Positions 7,800 to 15,005 of a DNA stretch of 18,372 nucleotides are shown piece after piece (position 1 is the first letter of the stretch; every line of letters starts with the position of its first letter). This stretch comes from an uncultured Lachnospiraceae bacterium (GTDB lineage: Bacteria; Bacillota_A; Clostridia; Lachnospirales; Lachnospiraceae). A program made the translations under genes and the position numbers. The notes beneath the pieces are model-generated. The model saw only the letters and a program-made list of their open reading frames with translations, was not told the DNA's origin and made no database searches. The DNA lies in assembly GCA_905207905.1 (NCBI GenBank), contig CAJLNC010000050.1, positions 1 through 18,372 of the forward strand, read 5' to 3'.

Positions 7800-7912
7800 G
7801 GCTGCTGCAAAACGTCTCCGCCGGTACCTTTGGGCAGGATTTTCTCAGAAAACAAACCGCTTCCGGAAAAACCACACCAAAAATTCACCGGGATTCGTAT
7901 TTTGCAGCAGCC
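7800..7912. repeat. Palindromic intergenic element, copy 2 (inverted relative to copy 1)
   Basis: This 113-bp element is bounded by GGCTGCTGCAAAA and TTTTGCAGCAGCC, a perfect 13-bp inverted repeat. Its minus strand aligns along its full length with the plus strand of 5153-5268, with small indels. Where copy 1 has GGATG/CATCC at the stem end, copy 2 has GGCTG/CAGCC. The A-T pair has become C-G on both arms, so pairing is conserved. On the minus strand it follows the lsrF stop codon by 13 nt and is followed by TTGTTTTTATC, so it probably terminates the lsr transcript. Confidence 0.8.
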
Positions 7913-7925
7913 CTATCTCCGCTTC

Positions 7926-8807
7926 TTATGAATGAATCAGATCCTGATAGAACTCATATGCTTCCTTGTCTGTGAAGCCTTCATGAACAATCTTGGCAAT
8001 GGTCTGAGCCATCTCCACCGGATGCTCGCTCTGGAAAATATTACGTCCCATATCCACGCCTTTTGCACCCTTAGAAATAACGGTGTAAGCCAGTGTCATT
8101 GCCTCCTTCTCCGGAAGCTTCTTTCCACCTGCCACTACAATGGGTACCGGGCAGGCTGCCACTACTTCTTCGAAGTTGTCGCAGTTATAGGTCTTAACCA
8201 GCTGTACACCCATCTCTGCCACAATGCGGGTAGCCAGCTTAAAGAACCGGTCTGTGCGCTCCATATCCTTGCCTACAGCCACAACGCCCAGAGTGGGGAT
8301 ACTGTAACGCATACCTGCATTGATCGTTCTGGAAAGATTGTCAATGCTGGAAAGCTGCCCGTCTGCTCCGATAAAGGTCTGAACTGCCATACAGTCTGCA
8401 TTCATGCGGATCGCATCTTCAATATCCACAGCCACCACCTCATGAGACAGATCATCGTTCAGCATAGAGGAACCAGAGCTTACCCGAAGAGCAATACCCT
8501 TGGTGATCTGAGGGGGAACGCAGGTACGAATCGCGCCTCTGGTACCCATAAACACATCCACGTAGGGAGCCAGCTTCGGAAGAAGCAGATCCAGTCTCTC
8601 CAGACCGGCGGTGGAACCCATGAAATAACCGTGGTCAAATGCAAACATTACAGAATTTCCGCTCTTGGGATTAAAGATATTGGAAAGGTGTTTCTGCATA
8701 CCCCAATCCAGATTATTTGCTCCCTTCACATAAAATCCTTCTGTATTTCCAAAAGGAACGTTCACATGATAATCTTTTGCTACTTTCAGTCCATCTTTGT
8801 CTGCCAT
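7926..8807 (-). CDS. lsrF: 3-hydroxy-5-phosphonooxypentane-2,4-dione thiolase
   Basis: LsrF is the class I aldolase-fold thiolase that transfers an acetyl group from the phospho-AI-2 breakdown product to CoA, ending AI-2 catabolism. The 293-residue protein matches E. coli LsrF closely in length and motifs. These include LDWGMQ (33-38), IFNPKSGNSVMFAFDHGYF (44-62), GKDM (179-182), the Schiff-base lysine K205 in LVKTY, AGGKKLPE (226-233) and VDMGRNIFQS (251-260). It is the last gene of lsrACDBF, but the 263-bp gap to lsrB contains two terminator-like hairpins, so it may be attenuated or separately transcribed. Its ribosome binding site (AGAGAGG) is weaker than those of its neighbours. Its usual partner lsrG is not in the window. 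Confidence 0.96.
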   Translation of the reverse strand: MADKDGLKVAKDYHVNVPFGNTEGFYVKGANNLDWGMQKHLSNIFNPKSGNSVMFAFDHGYFMGSTAGLERLDLLLPKLAPYVDVFMGTRGAIRTCVPPQITKGIALRVSSGSSMLNDDLSHEVVAVDIEDAIRMNADCMAVQTFIGADGQLSSIDNLSRTINAGMRYSIPTLGVVAVGKDMERTDRFFKLATRIVAEMGVQLVKTYNCDNFEEVVAACPVPIVVAGGKKLPEKEAMTLAYTVISKGAKGVDMGRNIFQSEHPVEMAQTIAKIVHEGFTDKEAYEFYQDLIHS

Positions 8808-8839
8808 TTTATTACCTCTCTTCTCTCTATATATTATCT

Positions 8840-8864
8840 AAAAAGAAGTCTGTTCTCAGACTCC
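8840..8864 (-). terminator. Terminator-like hairpin just upstream of lsrF
   Basis: On the minus strand GGAGTCTG-AGAA-CAGACTTC forms an 8-bp stem with one G-U pair, followed by TTTTTA. It ends only about 30 nt before the lsrF start. Such a position suggests attenuation of lsrF or a boundary after which lsrF uses its own start site. I see no consensus promoter in the remaining 30 nt. Confidence 0.55.
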
Positions 8865-8931
8865 TCCGCCTGGGGCAGGTCACTTTGACGACAGCTTCCG
8901 CTTCGCCGCTGTGCGATCCCACAAAGCGTTA

Positions 8932-8971
8932 TTTCTGCTATAGAAAAATGAGAACTCTCCTATAGCAGAAA
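8932..8971. repeat. Inverted repeat in the lsrB-lsrF gap
   Basis: TTTCTGCTATAG (8932-8943) and CTATAGCAGAAA (8960-8971) are perfect 12-nt inverted repeats around a 16-nt loop. The right arm overlaps the T-run of the neighbouring terminator (8969-9010), so on the minus strand the two structures compete for the same bases. An attenuator-like switch or an operator are both possible. Confidence 0.5.
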
Positions 8972-9010
8972 AACTGCCGCAATAGCGCTCCAAAGATTCT
9001 ATTACGGCAG
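8969..9010 (-). terminator. Intrinsic terminator downstream of lsrB
   Basis: On the minus strand CTGCCGTAATAG and CTATTGCGGCAG pair over 12 positions with one mismatch around a 13-nt loop and are followed by TTTTTC. It lies about 60 nt after the lsrB stop and would end most lsrACDB transcripts before lsrF. Confidence 0.65.
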
Positions 9011-9033
9011 CTTCATGCTTGGCAACACTTCCA

Positions 9034-9058
9034 TTATATTCCATAAAATGGAATATAA
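9034..9058. repeat. Perfect palindrome after lsrB
   Basis: TTATATTCCAT-AAA-ATGGAATATAA is a perfect 11-bp inverted repeat with a three-base spacer, 12 nt beyond the lsrB stop codon on the minus strand. It could be a 3'-end stabilising hairpin for the abundant binding-protein message or a protein-binding site. It has no T-run on the minus strand and is not a terminator by itself. Confidence 0.55.
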
Positions 9059-9070
9059 CAAGTTATTCCT

Positions 9071-10141
9071 TTAGAAGTTGTAGTCATCCATATTGGTCTC
9101 ATCAAATACTGCACGCTCCGGAAGAAGAACAACGCCGTTGTTCACATCACCGGTAGTTGCGCCTTCAGAGATGCTGTCGTTTGGCTCAACAGTTACATCA
9201 CCGATTTCAGGAATGGAGATGGTATCGCCAACTTTCACTTCGTTTCCAGCAGCCAGGTATGCAGCCACGTAGCAGCCCATTGCGCCCTGGATCTTGCAGT
9301 CCCAAAGACCCCACTCGTAAAGAACGCCTGCTTTACAGAATTCTTTGATGGAGTTGGGAGAAGCAAAACCTGTGATGGTAATGTCATCCTTGGTCAGTCC
9401 TGCATTCTGAGCAGCCTGAAGCTGTCCCGGAAGTGCAGTAGAATCATTACAGATGATCAGGTCAACGTCAGAATGGTCAGCCAGAACTGCTGCGCCTACG
9501 TTAACGGCCTTCTCAGAATCCTGCTCACTGTAGTAGTTGTCAGGAGCAACATTTTCCCAGTTGGGATAATTTTCTTTGATATAAGCTTCGCCAGCTACCT
9601 GCCAGGAGTTCTGGTCAGTAACAGTTGCCTGTGAATAATGCCAGCAGTATTTGATTGCATCTGTTGCAGGATCTTTGCCTCTCTTGGTTAGAGCGTCAAC
9701 ACCCATATCCACCAGCATCTTTCCAAGAACCTCAGGAGTTCCCTGAGATACCATCAATGCACGGTCTTCCACGTTAGCGTCAGAGTCCCAGGTACAAACA
9801 GTGATACCCATATCTGCTGCTTCTTTCAAAGCGTCTGATACGCCTGCTGCGTCTACTGTGGAGATGCAGATTGCGTCTACGCCGCTGTTGATTGCCTGAT
9901 GGATCACTTCCACCTGCTCTGCTGCGCCTGCCACGGAGTTACCCATGTACTCAACATTGATGCCCCATTTTTCAGCAAATTCCTGAGCTCCGTCATTTGC
10001 AGACTCAAAGAATGCGTTTCCTGTCACCTTGGGGATGAAGGCAACGGTCATGCCTTCCACGCTCTCTGCCATTGCAGAAATGCCTGTTGCTCCCAGCACC
10101 ATAGATGCCACCAGAGATGCAGCTAACACTTTTTTCATCAT
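9071..10141 (-). CDS. lsrB: AI-2 ABC transporter substrate-binding protein
   Basis: LsrB captures autoinducer-2 outside the membrane and delivers it to LsrACD. The 356-residue protein follows E. coli LsrB through its length, from VAFIPKVTGNAFF (33-45) to the C-terminal VVLLPERAVF and final DDYNF. Residues equivalent to the Salmonella ligand set are K38, D119 (TWDSD), D176 and Q177 (TVTDQN). The positions of the other two, P220 and A222, appear to be N232 and S234, a variant pocket. The signal peptide (about 1-25, ending AMA) has no lipobox cysteine, unusual for a Gram-positive binding protein. AAAGGAGG lies 9 nt upstream of the first of two tandem ATGs. A gap of 67 bp follows lsrD and might hold a weak extended -10 promoter (TGACATAAT on the minus strand). 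Confidence 0.93.
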   Translation of the reverse strand: MMKKVLAASLVASMVLGATGISAMAESVEGMTVAFIPKVTGNAFFESANDGAQEFAEKWGINVEYMGNSVAGAAEQVEVIHQAINSGVDAICISTVDAAGVSDALKEAADMGITVCTWDSDANVEDRALMVSQGTPEVLGKMLVDMGVDALTKRGKDPATDAIKYCWHYSQATVTDQNSWQVAGEAYIKENYPNWENVAPDNYYSEQDSEKAVNVGAAVLADHSDVDLIICNDSTALPGQLQAAQNAGLTKDDITITGFASPNSIKEFCKAGVLYEWGLWDCKIQGAMGCYVAAYLAAGNEVKVGDTISIPEIGDVTVEPNDSISEGATTGDVNNGVVLLPERAVFDETNMDDYNF

Positions 10142-10208
10142 AGTTTCTTTTCCTCCTTTAAATTATATAGTTTCTATTATGTCAGAGGTCATCCTCCAAA
10201 CATCAATT

Positions 10209-11234
10209 TTATGCAGCCTTTGATTTTTTGAATTTCATCATCAGCTTCTGAGTCACGGAATGTCCTGCCATAGAACGTCCTACTACTACCACCAGCAGTA
10301 AGATGCCCACCGGAATATCCAGATATTGGGTGCCGACCTTAAAGCACAGCGGCAATCCGAAACGGAGTATGCCGATAATCATAGATGCCAGAGCCGTCCC
10401 GATCACACTTCCCTTGCCTCCGGTACTCAGGGTACCGCCCAAAACGACTGCTGTAATAATATTCAGCGTAAAGTTGGCTCCCAGGTCACTCTTGGCAGTT
10501 CCCAGATAAGAGGTAAGCACAATTCCCGCAATCGCTGCACTGACAGCGGAGAGAATATAGGTACTCATAATCACCAGCCGGGTGTTGATGCCAGAATAAG
10601 AAGCTGCCTGAGGATTTACTCCTACCAGGAAGATCCGTCTTCCGTATTTGGTGCGATGAAGCAGAATATAGGCAATCACTACCAGAATCAAGAAAATAAT
10701 CAGCTGGCTGGGCACAATGCCGAAGAATTTGTGTTTCGCCAGTACCCGGAAGGAATCCGGAAAACCACTGATCCCCTGGTAGCTGGCAGTAGAAGCCAGA
10801 TTGGAAACTAACAGGGCAATGCCAGCATACAGGAAACTTCCTCCCAGTGTCACCACCATAGCCTGCACTCCGCAGTAGGCAATAAAGAATCCGGAGAGAG
10901 CGCCGCAGATAGCAGCCACTACTGCAGCGATCAAAACAGATACCCAGATATTGCATCCGAAATCCTGCCATGACACGCCGATAATAATGGAAGTGAGACC
11001 CACAATGGCGCCTGCCTGGATATCAATGCCTCCAGTAATCATAACAAAGGTTACAAACAGGGAAATAATACAAATGGACATAAAGTCATTCATACTGTTT
11101 AACAGCAGCGCCGGTCTTAAGAATTTCGGATTGGCAATTCCAAAAATCACAAACTCTGCCACCATGATACAGATCAGCACCATTTCCCAACTTTTCAGAA
11201 AATGTTTCAGCTTATCGGAAAAGGATTTATTCAT
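10209..11234 (-). CDS. lsrD: AI-2 ABC transporter permease LsrD
   Basis: LsrD is one of two membrane subunits of the AI-2 importer. The 341-residue protein has the RbsC-type hydrophobic pattern with about nine or ten helices. It shows the family blocks ITGGIDIQAGAIVGL (near the first third), KYGRRIFLVGVNPQAASYSGI (middle) and AVVLGGTLSTGGKGSVIGT (towards the end). The reading frame is open upstream to 11306, but ATG 11234 is chosen because AAGGAGGA lies 10 nt upstream and the extra 24 residues would be hydrophilic and overlap lsrC. Its start is one base after the lsrC stop (TAA-T-ATG), so the two are translationally coupled. Confidence 0.94.
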   Translation of the reverse strand: MNKSFSDKLKHFLKSWEMVLICIMVAEFVIFGIANPKFLRPALLLNSMNDFMSICIISLFVTFVMITGGIDIQAGAIVGLTSIIIGVSWQDFGCNIWVSVLIAAVVAAICGALSGFFIAYCGVQAMVVTLGGSFLYAGIALLVSNLASTASYQGISGFPDSFRVLAKHKFFGIVPSQLIIFLILVVIAYILLHRTKYGRRIFLVGVNPQAASYSGINTRLVIMSTYILSAVSAAIAGIVLTSYLGTAKSDLGANFTLNIITAVVLGGTLSTGGKGSVIGTALASMIIGILRFGLPLCFKVGTQYLDIPVGILLLVVVVGRSMAGHSVTQKLMMKFKKSKAA

Positions 11235-11235
11235 A

Positions 11236-12237
11236 TTAATTATTTCCTCCTTCCCCTGCCTCGGCAGTTCTCGCCGCCAATCTCTGTCTGCGGTTCTTCT
11301 CCGCATTTCTCCTCTGCATCAGAGAATCTACTACAACAATGGTAATCAGCATCACACCGGTAATTGTATTATCATAGGTAGAACCCAGCTCCATAAACAC
11401 CAGAAGCCGGCTGATACTTGCCATAATCACCGCGCCAATGGAAGCTCCGATCACGCTGCCCACACCACCGGACAAGCTGATGCCCCCCAGCACACAGGCT
11501 GCCACAGCCTTCATCTCATATCCGTTTCCGGATGTCGCTGTCACAAAACCAATTCTGGAAGAAAAAACAATACCGGAGATCGCTGCAAACACTCCGCAGA
11601 TCACATAGGCAACCACCTTGGTCTGGGTGGCCGGAATACCTACCAGCGCAGCGCCTGCCGGGTTATCTCCCACTGCAATAAAGTAACGTCCCCGCTTTGT
11701 ATGTTTCAAAAGCATATGTACTACAATTACCATCACAGCTGTCACAGCAAAAATCACACTGATATTTCCAAACAGATTTACTGTATAAAGCTGCTTAAAC
11801 TCCGCCGGAAGGTTCTCCACCCAGGCTCCGCCGGTATACACATACATCATCCCCCGCATCACTCCATTGGTGCCCAAAGTAAAGATCAGGGAGGGAACTC
11901 CCATAACAGAAACGCCCCAACCGTTGAACAGGCCGATCAGTGCCCCGATGAGAATGCCAACTGCAAAAGCAAATGCCCAATTCTCACCGTCCCGGAGCAT
12001 ACTGGATACTACTGTGGCCGTAAAGCCCAGATTGGCACCCACAGAAACATCAATCTCTCCGATAAAAATGGCAAATGCCATTCCCACAGAAATAATGATA
12101 TACACTACACTGTCATTAAAACAGGAAATAATGTTCTCTGAACTTAGAAAGCTGGGATTGATCAGTCCCACCACTAAAAACAGAGCAATCAGGAACAGAA
12201 AACTGCTGAGTTCCCTGGCCTTTAATAGTTTTTTCAT
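11236..12237 (-). CDS. lsrC: AI-2 ABC transporter permease LsrC
   Basis: LsrC is the other membrane subunit of the AI-2 importer. The 333-residue protein carries the permease signature IGEIDVSVGANLG (59-71), the central GALIGLFNGWG (98-108), the cytoplasmic loop KRGRYFIAVGDNPAGAALVGI and the late block ACVLGGISLSGGVGSVIG. A short basic tail (RRNAEKNRRQRL) follows the last helix. Its ATG overlaps the lsrA stop codon in ATGA, and its stop is one base from the lsrD start, so lsrA, lsrC and lsrD form a tightly coupled block in the same order as in E. coli. Confidence 0.94.
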   Translation of the reverse strand: MKKLLKARELSSFLFLIALFLVVGLINPSFLSSENIISCFNDSVVYIIISVGMAFAIFIGEIDVSVGANLGFTATVVSSMLRDGENWAFAFAVGILIGALIGLFNGWGVSVMGVPSLIFTLGTNGVMRGMMYVYTGGAWVENLPAEFKQLYTVNLFGNISVIFAVTAVMVIVVHMLLKHTKRGRYFIAVGDNPAGAALVGIPATQTKVVAYVICGVFAAISGIVFSSRIGFVTATSGNGYEMKAVAACVLGGISLSGGVGSVIGASIGAVIMASISRLLVFMELGSTYDNTITGVMLITIVVVDSLMQRRNAEKNRRQRLAARTAEAGEGGNN

Positions 12238-13754
12238 GCTCCCACCTCCGTATTTTTCGTGATACCAAAGGAAGCAGCCATTAAAGCATCCTGGTTGATC
12301 TCATCACCTGTAAATTCTCCGTTGATTCGTCCTCTGCACACTGTCATAACCCGGTCAGACAGCTCCACAATCTCCTCCATATCAGAAGAAATCAGAAGCA
12401 CTGCCACGCCCTGTTCCCGAAGCTCATGGATAATGGAATACACATCGCCTCTGGCCGCAGCATCAATACCACGGGTAGGCTCATCCAGAATTACCAGTTT
12501 GGGAGAAGTGGAAAGACATCTTCCAATCACTACCTTCTGCTGGTTTCCTCCTGACAGGCTTCCCACCAGCTGTTCCTGCCCGGTTACCTTGGTACGGAAA
12601 TCATCGATATACTTCTGCGTCATGCGGTATTCTTCTTTTCGGTTTAAAAAGAATTTTCCCATGGCCGATTCTGCCAGCATGGCGCTGGAGGTATTTGCCG
12701 CAATATCACTGATTTTAAACAGCCCATGGTAATGGCGATCCTCCGGAACGTAATTCAGCCCAGCCTCGATTACCTTTTTCGTAGACAGGCCCGTAATATC
12801 TTTTCCATCCAAAACCACTTTTCCAGAAAGCACCTTGTCCTTTCCAAATACAGTGGTAGCCAGCTCGGTTCTTCCGGCACCTACCACACCGGCCAGGCCC
12901 AGGATCTCTCCCGGATAAACTTTCAGTGAAATATCCGTAAATCCGTAGCCGCTTAAATTTTGTATCTCAAATACCGGATTCAAGTGCGTATAATCCACCT
13001 TTTTCAAATGGGCCTTCATACTGTTTTCTTTTTCCTGGGCATCCGGAGGAAGCAGACCCTTCACCAGCATTTCTCTGGTAAATTCGCTCACCTTGCCTCT
13101 CACCGGCACCTTACCGTCACGCATGATTGCCACATCTGTGGCGATCTCAAACACTTCTGCCAGACGGTGTGTAATATAAATAATACCAATTCCTTTGGCT
13201 TTCAGCTCTTCCACACTCTTGAAAAGGCTCTCAACCTCATCGAAAGTAAGGGCGCTGGTCGGTTCATCCAGAATCAATATCTGTGCCCGACGCAAAAGTC
13301 CTCTTAGAATCTCTACCATCTGCTGCTCTGCAATCGATAAGCTGCTGGCTTTTCTGTTTAGATCCAGTTTCCAGCCGATTCCTTGTATCAGCTCCACCAG
13401 TTCCTTGTGCAGATCGGCTTTCTTCTTATCAAAACCGATCTCAATATTCTCTTCTACACTCATATTTGGAAACAGCAAAGGTTCCTGGGGTACCATGTAA
13501 ATACCGCTGGCAAGCGCTGCACTGGTCTTGTTCGAGGTGACTTTCTCACCCTTTACATAGATCTCGCCGCTGTCATGCTGATAGATCCCCATGATAATCT
13601 TCATCAGTGTACTCTTTCCCGCACCGTTTCCGCCAATCAGCGCCAGAACCTCACCCTCATTTAAATCAAGGCTGATGCCCTTAAGAACTTCGTTCATGCC
13701 GAAAGACTTATAAATGTTCTTAATGTTTAAAAGCGCATTCGCTGGCAAATTCAT
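12234..13754 (-). CDS. lsrA: AI-2 ABC transporter ATP-binding protein (tandem NBD)
   Basis: LsrA energises AI-2 import and carries two fused nucleotide-binding domains in 506 residues. The first has Walker A GGNGAGKST (41-49), a signature-like LSIAEQQ (139-145), Walker B LILDEP (160-165) and the ITHRL switch. The second has the degenerate Walker A GVVGAGRTE (289-297) usual in this family, a canonical LSGGNQQ (400-406) and VILDEPTRGID (421-431). The ribosome binding site GGAGGAGGG touches the ATG, giving a rather short spacing; TTG two codons later is a possible alternative start. It is the first gene of the lsr operon, behind a strong promoter at 13799-13827. Confidence 0.94.
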   Translation of the reverse strand: MNLPANALLNIKNIYKSFGMNEVLKGISLDLNEGEVLALIGGNGAGKSTLMKIIMGIYQHDSGEIYVKGEKVTSNKTSAALASGIYMVPQEPLLFPNMSVEENIEIGFDKKKADLHKELVELIQGIGWKLDLNRKASSLSIAEQQMVEILRGLLRRAQILILDEPTSALTFDEVESLFKSVEELKAKGIGIIYITHRLAEVFEIATDVAIMRDGKVPVRGKVSEFTREMLVKGLLPPDAQEKENSMKAHLKKVDYTHLNPVFEIQNLSGYGFTDISLKVYPGEILGLAGVVGAGRTELATTVFGKDKVLSGKVVLDGKDITGLSTKKVIEAGLNYVPEDRHYHGLFKISDIAANTSSAMLAESAMGKFFLNRKEEYRMTQKYIDDFRTKVTGQEQLVGSLSGGNQQKVVIGRCLSTSPKLVILDEPTRGIDAAARGDVYSIIHELREQGVAVLLISSDMEEIVELSDRVMTVCRGRINGEFTGDEINQDALMAASFGITKNTEVGA

Positions 13755-13798
13755 CCCTCCTCCAACAAATGTTACAACTCAAAAATAATGTTAAGACT

Positions 13799-13827
13799 AC
13801 TATACGATAGTTTGAAGCATTTGTCAA
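13799..13827 (-). promoter_or_regulatory. lsrA operon promoter with overlapping palindromes
   Basis: On the minus strand TTGACA (13827-13822) and TATAGT (13804-13799) are separated by exactly 17 bases. ACTAT-ACG-ATAGT (13799-13811) covers the -10, and TTGA-N8-TCAA (13812-13827) fills the spacer and -35. Both are plausible LsrR operators because a repressor bound there would block polymerase. The promoter is clear; operator function is inferred. Confidence 0.75.
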
Positions 13828-13832
13828 CCACC

Positions 13833-13857
13833 TTTCTTGTCGCATTTTTCCAAGAAA
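13833..13857. promoter_or_regulatory. Inverted repeat upstream of the lsrA -35
   Basis: TTTCTTG (13833-13839) and CAAGAAA (13851-13857) are perfect inverted repeats with an 11-base spacer, centred 18 bp upstream of the lsrA -35. It could be a binding site for LsrR or a sugar-responsive regulator. I find no good cre (CcpA) match in the divergent region. Confidence 0.35.
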
Positions 13858-13924
13858 AAGTAGTTTTAATATTTGTTTTTGTATAAATTACTGCTGTTTT
13901 TTCTCTATTATTAGTTTTCTCCCA

Positions 13925-13953
13925 TTGACATTCTCTTTTTTTCATGATAAACT
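13925..13953 (+). promoter_or_regulatory. lsrR promoter
   Basis: TTGACA (13925-13930) and TAAACT (13948-13953) are separated by 17 bases, and TG at 13945-13946 makes an extended -10. The direct repeats at 13936-13963 overlap the -10 and predicted start, consistent with autoregulation by LsrR. Confidence 0.6.
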
Positions 13954-13963
13954 TTTTTCATGA
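13936..13963 (+). repeat. Tandem direct repeat over the lsrR promoter
   Basis: TTTTTTCATGA occurs at 13937-13947 and again at 13953-13963, 16 bp apart. The second copy continues into ATGAAC and contains TTTCATGAAA, a palindrome. Tandem half-sites about 1.5 helical turns apart over a promoter are compatible with SorC-family regulator binding. The repeat is seen; the role is inferred. Confidence 0.45.
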
Positions 13964-14014
13964 AATGAACTTCTGATTAATTTCAAAACTTTTGTTTTGT
14001 CAAGGAGTGTCAAA

Positions 14015-14941
14015 ATGGCCAACGATTATGATTACGAAGAGATTCTTCTGGTAAAGGCTGCCTGGTACTACTACATCGGCGGTTTTACCCAACAGGAGAT
14101 CGGCGAACACCTTGGTATTCCAAGACTTCGGGTAAACCGTCTGCTGGACAAAGCCAGAAAAAACGGAATTATCCGCTTTTCCATCCGGGAGAATGACAGC
14201 AACCGGATGAAGATCGAGCAGAATCTGATCCAGCGCTTTCATTTAAAGGATGCCTTCGTTGTCCCCTCTCCCATTGACGGACGGGATGTGAATGAAGGTG
14301 TAGCGCAGGCTGCTGCCATGTACCTGTGTGAACGCATTGACCAGAACAGCTATATTAATATCGGTTACGGAGATACGACCAGCCGGATTCTAAATCATCT
14401 GTCCAACTCCTCCGAATATCCGGTTAATCTGGTATCACTCACCGGAGGCGTCAACTATTATCTGCCTAACATACGTTCCAGCATTTTTAATGCAAAGCTG
14501 TATCTCACCCCTGCTCCTCTTCTTATGAAAAGTGCAGAGATGGTACAGGCTATTGAACGGGAGCCCAGCGTAAAGCAGATCCTAAATATGACCACCCTGG
14601 CTCAGCTTTCTGTCGTGGGTATTGGCGGAATGGATGAAAATGCTACAATTGTAAACAACGGTATGCTTTCCAGCAATGATTTTCTTCTTCTGTCCATGAA
14701 AGGGGCTGTGGGAGATATCCTCTGCCACTTTATTGATAAAGACGGAAATCTGGTTCCCTCGGACATTGAAGGCCGGCTGATCAGCACGCCTTTGGAAAAA
14801 CTGAAAGCCCTGGGAAATACCATTGGAGTGGCTGCCGGCGAGACGAAGGTAACCGCCATTCTAGCCGCCTTAAAGGGAGGTTACTTAAACACCCTGATCA
14901 CAGACGAAGACACTGCCTCTCAGGTGCTTGCCCTGGAGTAA
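14015..14941 (+). CDS. lsrR: Transcriptional repressor LsrR (SorC family)
   Basis: LsrR represses the lsr genes until it binds phospho-AI-2. The 308-residue protein has an N-terminal helix-turn-helix (about 23-48, block FTQQEIGEHLGIPRLRVNRLL). The sugar-isomerase-like effector domain carries INIGYGDTT (114-122), VSLTGGVN (140-147), TPAPLL (165-170), VVGIGGMDENATIV (200-213) and KGAVGDILCHF (229-239), all matched in E. coli LsrR. An in-frame TTG lies 18 nt earlier, but ATG 14015 is preceded by AAGGAG with 7-nt spacing and is the clear start. It diverges from lsrA across a 260-bp regulatory region and is followed after 64 bp by the rearranged lsrK, as expected for an lsrRK pair. Confidence 0.95.
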   Translation: MANDYDYEEILLVKAAWYYYIGGFTQQEIGEHLGIPRLRVNRLLDKARKNGIIRFSIRENDSNRMKIEQNLIQRFHLKDAFVVPSPIDGRDVNEGVAQAAAMYLCERIDQNSYINIGYGDTTSRILNHLSNSSEYPVNLVSLTGGVNYYLPNIRSSIFNAKLYLTPAPLLMKSAEMVQAIEREPSVKQILNMTTLAQLSVVGIGGMDENATIVNNGMLSSNDFLLLSMKGAVGDILCHFIDKDGNLVPSDIEGRLISTPLEKLKALGNTIGVAAGETKVTAILAALKGGYLNTLITDEDTASQVLALE

Positions 14942-15005
14942 ACCAGAAAATACATTTGGAAACACATTGTTATCATAAAGATTTTTAATAGAACAGGAGG
15001 ATATT

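Noticed and set aside
7932..8888. Plus-strand open frame opposite lsrF
   Set aside because: It is antisense to a well-conserved enzyme gene and has a composition typical of a complementary-strand frame.
11235..11306. N-terminal extension of LsrD
   Set aside because: It would overlap the end of lsrC by 71 bases and add a charged segment absent from the family. ATG 11234 has a proper ribosome binding site.
10951..12141. Long plus-strand frame opposite lsrD/lsrC
   Set aside because: It is a His/Cys/Asn-rich complement of membrane-protein codons spanning two real genes, with no start signal.
13997..14014. TTG start for LsrR
   Set aside because: The ribosome binding site AAGGAG lies inside this extension and serves ATG 14015.
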